From contig DATMYQ010000068.1 in the NCBI GenBank assembly GCA_035560935.1, forward strand, positions 1 through 11,402: 11,402 bases of DNA, in the 5' to 3' direction. Shown here piece by piece: positions 6,441-11,402 of this stretch. The translations under genes and the position numbers were made by a program. The stretch comes from DATMYQ01 sp035560935 (GTDB lineage Bacteria; Bacillota; Negativicutes; Sporomusales; Sporomusaceae). The notes under the pieces are model-generated. The model had not been told where the DNA came from and made no database searches. It worked only from the letters and a program-made list of their open reading frames with translations. Positions within the stretch are counted from its first letter, which is position 1. Each line of letters starts with the position of its first letter.

Positions 6441-8071
6441 ATGAATATCCGCAAACGATAGCCTGGCATTTGACGGCGCTGGCAAAGCAGGATCCTTCAG
6501 CGACCGCGGCGATTTTCCCCGGTGCCGGCGTAAGCCTGACCTACGGCCAGCTGAATGAACGGGCGCAGACTGTAGCAAAGGCTTTATGCGCTATGGGATT
6601 GCGGCGCGGTGAGCACGTGGCCATCTGGTCGCCCAATAGTTCCCACTATTTGGAGGTGCTGTTCGGTTGCAGCGCCGCCGGCAATGCGTTGGCGGCGATC
6701 AATAGCAATTGTCTGGCTCACGAATTAGGCATCTTTCTCAAACAATCGGATGCGACGGTCTTGTTCATCGCCACTGGTCACAGCCGGGAAGCGGAATATC
6801 TTGACGCTATCCGCGTCGTTTGTCCGGAATTGCCGGAAGCGTTACCCGGCGAACTGGCGGCGAAGGCTGCTCCCCGGTTAAAAACGGTGGTAAGCCTGGG
6901 GGCGGAGAAGATACCGGGCATGTTGGCTTGGCAAGAGTTTCTGGCTTTAGGCGATACGGTCGCTGACTTGGAACTGACGGCAAGAGACGCGGCGATTACC
7001 GGTGACGACATACTGTTGCTGCTGTTCACATCAGGGACGACCGGCGTTTCCAAGCTGGCCATGATTCACCAGTCCTGCTATATGACAGATGCCCATTATT
7101 TACTTACGAGCCATAAAATGACCGCCAGCGACGTTATCTGCACACCGCTACCGCTGTTTCATGCCTGGGGTTTGATCGTATTACTCACTTCCGTGGCGGC
7201 GGGCGCCACGGCGTTGATTATTGATCAGTTCAGCGGGCGCAATATGCTGGCGGCGATGGAGAAGTACCGGGCCACCTTTGTTTTTGGCGTACCGTCCATG
7301 CTGGTTGCAGCCATCGCTGAGCTGGACTGCTGCCAGTATGATATTTCCACGCTGCGGGGCGGCGCTATGGCCGGCGCACCCTGCCCGCCGCACTTGGTGC
7401 AGGCGGTGCTGGAACGAATGGGAGCCAGTGAATTTTGCGCGGCCTATGGTTCGACGGAAGCGGCTATCTGCATTACCGGTTCTTACGACGATCCCGCCGA
7501 CAAACGGATCATGACAGTGGGCCGTCCGTTGCCGGGAGTGAACCTAAAGGTGATTGATCCTCAGACGGGAGAGTTGGCACCGTCAGGAGTTCAGGGCGAA
7601 CTTTGCATCAATAGCGCTATGAATATGAAGGGCTATTACAATATGCCGGAAGAGACCGCCCGGACAATCGACGCGGAGGGCTGGGTCCACAGCGGAGATT
7701 TGGCCTGCATTGACAAGGACGGCTTCTGCACCATCACCGGACGTTCAAAAGACATTATCATCCGCGGCGGCGAGAATATCGCCCCCATCGAGATTGAACA
7801 ATTGCTGTATGCCCATTCCCAGGTCAAGGATGCGGCGGTGGTCGGCATTCCCAGCGATTATTACGGAGAAGAGCCGGTGGCTTTTGTGATATTGAAACAG
7901 GGCAGCATCAAGCCGCTGGAATTGAAAAGTTATTGCAGAAAACATATAGCGTATCAAAAAGTACCGGTACATTACTTTCTGGTTGACGAATTTCCCCGTA
8001 CAGGCAGTGGTAAAGTGCAAAAATTCAAATTGCGGGATTTAGCACTTTCTTTAATAAAAGACCAGCTATGA
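6437..8071 (+). CDS. Acyl-adenylating ligase (class I AMP-binding, acyl-CoA/acyl-ACP synthetase type)
   Basis: A 544-residue ANL-superfamily enzyme that activates a carboxylic acid with ATP to an acyl-adenylate and passes the acyl group to a thiol. All core motifs are present: A3 TSGTTGVSK (198-206), A5 AAYGSTEA (335-342), A7 GWVHSGDL (415-422) with Asp421, A8 GRSKDIIIRGGENIAPIEIE (435-454), and A10 RTGSGKVQK (521-529) with the catalytic Lys526. The length is that of stand-alone acyl-CoA ligases, with no fused carrier domain. The nearest recognisable class is the FadD-like medium/long-chain fatty-acid ligases. The ACP immediately downstream suggests its phosphopantetheine arm, and not free CoA, may be the acceptor; this is inference. 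The start overlaps the GNAT stop, and there is only a weak GGTGA site. Substrate specificity cannot be read off reliably. Confidence 0.9.
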   Translation: MNEYPQTIAWHLTALAKQDPSATAAIFPGAGVSLTYGQLNERAQTVAKALCAMGLRRGEHVAIWSPNSSHYLEVLFGCSAAGNALAAINSNCLAHELGIFLKQSDATVLFIATGHSREAEYLDAIRVVCPELPEALPGELAAKAAPRLKTVVSLGAEKIPGMLAWQEFLALGDTVADLELTARDAAITGDDILLLLFTSGTTGVSKLAMIHQSCYMTDAHYLLTSHKMTASDVICTPLPLFHAWGLIVLLTSVAAGATALIIDQFSGRNMLAAMEKYRATFVFGVPSMLVAAIAELDCCQYDISTLRGGAMAGAPCPPHLVQAVLERMGASEFCAAYGSTEAAICITGSYDDPADKRIMTVGRPLPGVNLKVIDPQTGELAPSGVQGELCINSAMNMKGYYNMPEETARTIDAEGWVHSGDLACIDKDGFCTITGRSKDIIIRGGENIAPIEIEQLLYAHSQVKDAAVVGIPSDYYGEEPVAFVILKQGSIKPLELKSYCRKHIAYQKVPVHYFLVDEFPRTGSGKVQKFKLRDLALSLIKDQL

Positions 8072-8115
8072 AAAGTCAAGAAAGTAAAGCAAAACGGATT
8101 AAGGAGGAATATAAA

Positions 8116-8358
8116 ATGGATAGAAAACAGATTGAAAGCAAAATGAGAGAAATACTGGCGCAGCACGTGCCGGAGCTAAACGCAAAGGAATTTACCCTGG
8201 ATACCCCCTTTTCCTCGTTGGCTATTGATTCGCTGAAATTAAGCAAGATTATGGTTGATATGGAAGAAACATATGGTTTTACCCTGAGCGGATCCACCAT
8301 GATGAAACTAAAAACACTGGCGCTGACAATTGATTATATCGAGCAGAATGTAAAGTAA
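8116..8358 (+). CDS. Stand-alone acyl carrier protein (phosphopantetheine-binding)
   Basis: An 80-residue four-helix carrier protein. LAIDSLKLSKIMVDMEE (residues 35-51) holds the DSL signature; Ser39 is the expected attachment point for 4'-phosphopantetheine. The preceding FTLDTPFSSL (27-36) and the late LKTLALTIDYIE (64-75) fit helices I-II and IV. It differs from the housekeeping fatty-acid AcpP, which usually carries GADSLD, and looks like the specialised carriers of secondary-metabolite or acyl-transfer loci. ATG 8116 is preceded by AAGGAGGAAT (8101-8110); the frame is open back to an ATG at 8068 overlapping the ligase stop, but those 16 Lys/Glu-rich residues cover the ribosome binding site and are unlikely to be translated. 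It is the last gene of the operon, followed by a strong terminator. It probably carries the acyl group made by the ligase. Confidence 0.9.
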   Translation: MDRKQIESKMREILAQHVPELNAKEFTLDTPFSSLAIDSLKLSKIMVDMEETYGFTLSGSTMMKLKTLALTIDYIEQNVK

Positions 8359-8420
8359 ACGAAGTTTAGGGATACTGCCTGAATCATTTTAAAATCAATG
8401 GAAACGATTTAAAAACACTG

Positions 8421-8471
8421 CGCAAAAAGTCCTGGACCCGTGCATTTTGCACAGGATCAGGACTTTTTGCG
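8421..8471. terminator. Bidirectional terminator with nested hairpin
   Basis: CGCAAAAAGTCCTG (8421-8434) is exactly complementary to CAGGACTTTTTGCG (8458-8471). Inside, GTGCA (8440-8444) pairs with TGCAC (8448-8452) around TTT. The stem's A5/T5 runs provide U-rich 3' arms in both directions. It lies 62 bases past the ACP stop and 58 bases past the rsmH stop on the other strand, so it can end both convergent transcripts. Confidence 0.8.
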
Positions 8472-8529
8472 GAAATCTGTAAAATATCGTACAGCCAGGA
8501 AAAGCGATCTTTTATTTTGGCCCAGAATC

Positions 8530-9594
8530 CTAGGCTTTGATGGCCCAGCGCAATTTAGCGGAACGGGCCCGGCTGTTCACATGACATTCCTCGGCCGAGG
8601 GACGGATGGGATCGGATGAGATTTCACGGTAGATGCCTTCCCGCAGATAGTGCTTAAAGGACTTTTTCACGCGGCGGTCTTCGCCGGAATGAAAGGAAAG
8701 GATGGCAACCCGCCCACCCTTAACAAGCGCGCCAGGGAGTTTTTCTAAAAACGCGTCCAACACTTCAAACTCTTTGTTGACGTCAATCCGCAGCGCCTGA
8801 AAAGAGCGCTGGCAGGATTTTTTAATGTCCTCTTTGGTGATTTTAGGAATGAATTTCAGCGCGCCCTGGATGATATCGCGAAGTCGGGTGGTTGTTGATA
8901 TATCAATGCCTTTGTTCACGCTGGCGATGATGGCGCGGGCGATGGGGCCGGCATGGGGCTCGTCGGCATTTTCCACCAGCAGGCATTGCAATTCATCCAG
9001 AGTTATTTTTTTCAAACGGCTGGCTGCCGAAACGCCCGATTTCGGATTCAGGCGCAAATCCAGCACCCCTTCCGTCTTAAAGGAAAACCCCCGGTCAGGA
9101 TTGTCGATTTGCATGGAAGAAACACCTAAGTCCGCCAATACAAAATTTAACGGCCCTGACTCGGCTGTGATTTGATTGATCTGGGCAAAGTTCATCCGTC
9201 GGATATCCAGGATTTCCGGACCATAGCCCAAACGCTCCAACCGGGATTGGGTGCGTGGCAATTCAAAAGGATCCACGTCAAGAGCATATAAGCGTCCTTG
9301 GGAGTTTAAGCATTTCAGCATCTCCGAAGTATGGCCTCCGTAACCCAAGGTGGCGTCCAAGCCGGTTTGGCCCGGTGAAATTTGCAGAAATTCCAGTATT
9401 TCTTTTACGCAAATGGGCAGATGCATGCCGGCGGGCGTATTGCCTTTTTGAATAATCTTCGCTACCGCATCCGCATATTGTTCCGGCTGCAGTTCTTTGT
9501 ATTTTTCGTTGAAATTCTTAGGGTGAGTGCCTTTATAGCGAACACGCCGCTGGTGTTTGGGTTCTTGTTCATCCAAGGTGTGATCCGGGCCCAT
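8530..9594 (-). CDS. rsmH: RsmH-type 16S rRNA (cytosine-N4) methyltransferase, extended paralogue
   Basis: A 354-residue SAM-dependent methyltransferase of the RsmH/MraW family, whose members N4-methylate C1402 in the 16S rRNA decoding centre. Visible family blocks are HLPICVKEIL (58-67), the SAM-binding DATLGYGGHT (80-89), LADLGVSSMQID (153-164), RGFSF (168-172), SFQALRIDVN (264-273), the FHS block ILSFHSGEDRRVKK (298-311) and the terminal NSRARSAKLR (340-349). Family members usually have about 310 residues; here about 45 basic, hydrophilic residues precede the HxP block. Several conserved spots differ: LDLRL for LDMRM, ADEP where GEE is usual, and FHSGEDR for FHSLEDR. None of the usual division-cluster neighbours (mraZ, ftsL, a penicillin-binding protein) is present. 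This suggests a divergent second copy, so target and position may differ from canonical RsmH. GAGGGA sits 6 bases before the ATG. Confidence 0.88.
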   Translation of the reverse strand: MGPDHTLDEQEPKHQRRVRYKGTHPKNFNEKYKELQPEQYADAVAKIIQKGNTPAGMHLPICVKEILEFLQISPGQTGLDATLGYGGHTSEMLKCLNSQGRLYALDVDPFELPRTQSRLERLGYGPEILDIRRMNFAQINQITAESGPLNFVLADLGVSSMQIDNPDRGFSFKTEGVLDLRLNPKSGVSAASRLKKITLDELQCLLVENADEPHAGPIARAIIASVNKGIDISTTTRLRDIIQGALKFIPKITKEDIKKSCQRSFQALRIDVNKEFEVLDAFLEKLPGALVKGGRVAILSFHSGEDRRVKKSFKHYLREGIYREISSDPIRPSAEECHVNSRARSAKLRWAIKA

Positions 9595-9639
9595 TCAATT
9601 CCCTCATTTTTTTCTTTGTATTTTGTGTTTTTGTCACAG

Positions 9640-9669
9640 ATTATATGATAGCAGATACTCTTTTTTTAA
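9640..9669 (-). promoter_or_regulatory. Candidate sigma-A promoter of rsmH
   Basis: On the minus strand TTAAAA (9669-9664) and TATAAT (9645-9640) are separated by 18 bases. The -10 is a perfect consensus and the -35 is partial. It sits about 46 bases before the rsmH start codon in an A/T-rich leader. Confidence 0.5.
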
Positions 9670-9704
9670 GCAATGTTCAGCATTACAGATAAGATTTCCG
9701 GAGT

Positions 9705-9734
9705 ATAAGGCGTCCATGGTTTTTGATAAGGCGT
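9705..9734. repeat. Tandem 9-base direct repeat, 21-base period
   Basis: ATAAGGCGT occurs at 9705-9713 and again at 9726-9734. The repeat unit starts are exactly 21 bases apart, close to two DNA helical turns, so both copies face the same side of the helix. This is a typical arrangement for a dimeric regulator or tandem activator site. It lies between the divergent rsmH and TPR genes. Confidence 0.35.
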
Positions 9735-9914
9735 TTCTCATAATGCTTTACGGCTCTTGGCTTATATGATTATGAGCACTAAAATTTGGGACATGAACGC
9801 TATAGTCCTCATGGCTGGAGTAAGGGGGGAAGCGTCATATCTATAATTCTGGGAAAAAAGGTGTATTGGCAGAGGGCAACGAATCTCAGAAAATATACCG
9901 AATTCGGAGACGAC

Positions 9915-9920
9915 GGAGGG
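9915..9920 (+). promoter_or_regulatory. Ribosome binding site deciding the TPR gene start
   Basis: GGAGGG is followed by ATAGGC and GTG at 9927. This supports the 263-residue form over the longer open frame starting at TTG 9786. Confidence 0.7.
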
Positions 9921-9926
9921 ATAGGC

Positions 9927-10718
9927 GTGCCAGAACAATATTACCAGATCGGGAAATGGTATGAGGAACAGGAACTTTTTTCGGAGGCAGTGAACGAGTA
10001 TAGCAAAGCCATTGCCGTCAATGGGGAGTATACGGAGGCGTTGATTAGTCGGGCGGATTTATACTCGGATATGGGACGGCTGGCGGAAGCTGTTGACGAT
10101 TATACGAGCGTGCTAGCGTTGGAGCCGGATAACGGTTACGCCTACAACAGCCGTGGCGATGCCTGGGCCAGCCTGGGACAGCATGAACGGGCCGTCGAGG
10201 ATTTCACAAAAGCACTGGAGCAGTTTGAAAATGCGGAATCCTACTATAACCGGGGCCTGTCCCGCGTGGTGTTAGCGCAAGGCGATGCGGCGTTTGCCGA
10301 TTTTACTAATGCTCTGACCCTCGATCCGGAACACGGAGCGGCCTATAACAATCGCGGGCTGCTGTACGCGGCACGGAATCAGCATCAATTGGCGATTGCG
10401 GACTTCTCGCAAGCCCTGGAATACCGGAAGGGCTTTGCCTGTTCTTTCAACCACCGGGGCCTTTCGTATGAAAAGCTGGGAAATGAAGAACAGGCGAGGT
10501 TAGACTATACCGCTGCGCTGCAAATCGCTCCGGGCAACATGGATTCGTTGTATCGCCGGGGACGGTTAGCTGAAAAACAGGGAAATCGGGAGGCGGCGAT
10601 GACGGATTACCGGACTCTGTTACGGATTGTGATGGCGGAGCATCCTTACCGGAGCTTCGCGGCGCAACGCCTGCAGACGCTGGCGAAGGAAGCGGAGTGC
10701 GTTCGAGGCGACGAATAG
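9927..10718 (+). CDS. Tetratricopeptide-repeat protein (seven TPRs)
   Basis: A 263-residue soluble protein built almost wholly of 34-residue tetratricopeptide repeats, which stack into a helical scaffold for binding partner proteins. Seven units are visible, at about residues 3-36, 37-70, 71-103, 104-137, 138-170, 171-205 and 206-238. Each shows the TPR pattern of aromatic/small residues (for example YNSRGDAWASLGQHERAVEDFTKAL, quoted in part: YNSRGDAWASLG then AVEDFTKAL). A short charged tail follows. No signal peptide, membrane segment or catalytic domain is present. GTG 9927 was chosen because GGAGGG (9915-9920) lies 6 bases upstream and the first repeat begins directly after it; a longer frame to TTG 9786 adds 47 residues without TPR character. 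It is monocistronic, with a bidirectional terminator 38 bases after the stop. The binding partner and role are unknown. Confidence 0.85.
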   Translation: MPEQYYQIGKWYEEQELFSEAVNEYSKAIAVNGEYTEALISRADLYSDMGRLAEAVDDYTSVLALEPDNGYAYNSRGDAWASLGQHERAVEDFTKALEQFENAESYYNRGLSRVVLAQGDAAFADFTNALTLDPEHGAAYNNRGLLYAARNQHQLAIADFSQALEYRKGFACSFNHRGLSYEKLGNEEQARLDYTAALQIAPGNMDSLYRRGRLAEKQGNREAAMTDYRTLLRIVMAEHPYRSFAAQRLQTLAKEAECVRGDE

Positions 10719-10748
10719 GGGACGAATATGCGAATAATGTGGCGGAAG

Positions 10749-10789
10749 AAAAAACCGGCTCAGCACTTGCGGTGTTAGCCGATTTTATT
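10749..10789. terminator. Bidirectional intrinsic terminator between the TPR gene and the minus-strand sensor remnant
   Basis: CGGCT (10756-10760) pairs with AGCCG (10777-10781), and CAC (10764-10766) with GTG (10772-10774), around the loop TTGCG. On the minus strand six U follow (10754-10749). On the plus strand ATTTTATT follows the 3' arm. The TAA stop of the minus-strand frame (10777-10775) lies within the stem, which suggests this was the natural 3' end of that gene. Confidence 0.7.
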
Positions 10790-11156
10790 GAAGCGCAATT
10801 GAACCCGATGCTGGCGCGAGACTCCATCCCGGCATTCCAGTGCATTCGCCAACGCTTCCTGAACAGCCACTTCACAAAGAGAATGTGGTTTTCCGCCGCT
10901 TTCGTAACTTCGTTTCATATGTAGTAAAGCATTATCCGCATCGCTAGTCGTTTTCCGCACCAATTCTTCAAAAGCCTTGGTCAAATTCATACGTATCCTG
11001 AGCGGCTTCTGTTAGCGTTCTGTTATAATCGAAGCGGATTTGCACAAAAATACAAATCCACAGACTGACGGTCAAAATAAGGCATAAAGAAAGAATAAAC
11101 CATGAATTAGCGGACAATCGGATTCTGGCGCCGGGGGAGAAATGAAAGAGATTCAT
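10775..11156 (-). pseudogene. Frameshifted, shortened membrane sensor protein remnant
   Basis: ATG 11156 is preceded by AGGAGG (11168-11163), six bases away. The first frame gives 62 residues with one membrane helix (about 19-40; WFILSLCLILTVSLWICIFV) and then TLTEAAQDT, ending at TGA 10968. A second frame (10990-10775) carries NLTKAFEELVRKTTSDADNA and LLHMKRSYESGG. That is the usual continuation just outside the membrane in sensor histidine kinases and GGDEF/EAL proteins (pattern NL-x-R/K-AFEEH-x-R-T, then DQ-x-LL-x-L-K-x-x-YE). Removing one base at about 10985-10991 joins them as AAQDTYNLTKAFEELV. The rest of the second frame, including VQEALANALE, ends after only about 33 more residues, so the sensory and output domains are missing. 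That tail loosely recalls a GHKL N-box or a GGDEF C-terminus; I cannot decide. A sequencing error would explain the shift but not the shortness. Confidence 0.6.
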
Positions 11157-11224
11157 TTTTATCCTCCTGTATCGTTGCGAATAGCGACAGGACATTGCAC
11201 CGTTAATCAAAACTGTACACTTTT

Positions 11225-11254
11225 ATTCTATCCTTTCACAGGATGGATTGGCAA
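11225..11254 (-). promoter_or_regulatory. Candidate promoter of the sensor remnant
   Basis: On the minus strand TTGCCA (11254-11249) and TAGAAT (11230-11225) are 18 bases apart, a fair sigma-A match, about 70 bases before the ATG at 11156. Together with an intact ribosome binding site and terminator it suggests the decay of the coding region is recent. Confidence 0.4.
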
Positions 11255-11402
11255 GGCGTTGGGGCATTTTCAGCCGGTAAATATGGGAAATAGTCGGCCA
11301 AAACTGGGAACAAGCTACTTACCTATTGCTGCAATATGAAAATGATGCTGAATGTCAGCGGAAATTAAGATTCCAAAATTCATCTAATGGGATGTCAGTG
11401 GG
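11255..11402. other. Unassigned right edge of the window
   Basis: A plus-strand frame without a start (from about 11284, encoding WEIVGQNWEQATYLLLQYEN and more) stays open to the edge. A minus-strand frame from the edge ends at TGA 11357-11355 after PTDIPLDEFWNLNFR. Either could be the end of a gene lying beyond the window, and neither is recognised. Confidence 0.2.

Larger units (their letters stand above)
9595..9926. other. Divergent intergenic region between rsmH and the TPR gene
   Basis: These 332 bases carry the rsmH promoter (9640-9669), a tandem 9-base repeat (9705-9734) and the leader of the TPR gene. The leader contains AAGGGGGGAAG (9822-9832), a strong Shine-Dalgarno-like run with no usable start just after it, and a 17-codon frame from ATG 9793 to TAA 9844-9846 that could be a leader peptide but has no good ribosome binding site. 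The TPR reading frame is open back to TTG 9786, but the residues there resemble no TPR. I found no convincing plus-strand promoter. Confidence 0.5.

Noticed and set aside
8068..8115. ATG 8068, overlapping the ligase stop, as the ACP start
   Set aside because: It would add 16 residues translated through the strong AAGGAGG site and absent from carrier proteins; ATG 8116 is better.
9786..9926. N-terminal 47-residue extension of the TPR protein from TTG 9786
   Set aside because: There is no ribosome binding site at the TTG, the residues lack TPR or signal-peptide character, and GGAGGG plus GTG 9927 gives a natural start.
10697..10924. A 75-codon plus-strand frame after the TPR gene
   Set aside because: It begins inside the TPR gene, runs through the terminator hairpin and is antisense to the sensor remnant, which has better coding evidence.

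Overview
This 11.4 kb chromosomal window looks like a Gram-positive-lineage (Bacillota) genome. Strong AGGAGG-type ribosome binding sites precede several GTG and ATG starts, intrinsic terminators are hairpins with U-tracts, and gene content and codon use recall Negativicutes such as Sporomusa or Pelosinus relatives. The genus-level guess is inference only. I see no tRNA, rRNA, CRISPR array, transposase or phage module.

Layout. (1) 1-852: a leader with a terminator-like fold, then a stand-alone azoreductase-type flavoprotein (azoR). (2) 853-1241: non-coding 3' region with a possible pseudoknot plus U6, a short hydrophobic reading frame and a near-perfect terminator stem. (3) 1242-2744, minus strand: a 500-residue fusion of an RsbW-like GHKL ATPase with a GNAT acyltransferase-like region. 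(4) 2976-5144: a 722-residue UvrD/PcrA-like helicase, divergent from gene 3. (5) 5436-8358: a three-gene operon of a GNAT-like protein, an acyl-adenylating ligase and an acyl carrier protein. (6) 8530-9594, minus strand: an RsmH-type methyltransferase with an N-terminal extension, convergent with the operon across a strong bidirectional terminator. (7) 9927-10718: a protein made almost wholly of seven tetratricopeptide repeats. (8) 10775-11156, minus strand: a frameshifted, shrunken membrane-sensor gene with its own RBS and terminator. The last 250 bases hold its promoter and unassigned sequence.

How the genes may work together. The clearest biochemical unit is 5436-8358: the ligase would adenylate a carboxylic acid and pass it to the phosphopantetheine arm of the ACP, and the GNAT-like protein could transfer the acyl group to an unknown acceptor. 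The key observation is that the GNAT protein is a full-length paralogue of the C-terminal two-thirds of the ATPase-GNAT fusion at 1242-2744. The two lie on either side of the helicase, so one locus holds the same acyltransferase-like module in two settings: coupled to a nucleotide-binding switch domain, and coupled to an acyl-activation/carrier pair. This is the best candidate here for an undescribed system; substrates and product cannot be read from the sequence.
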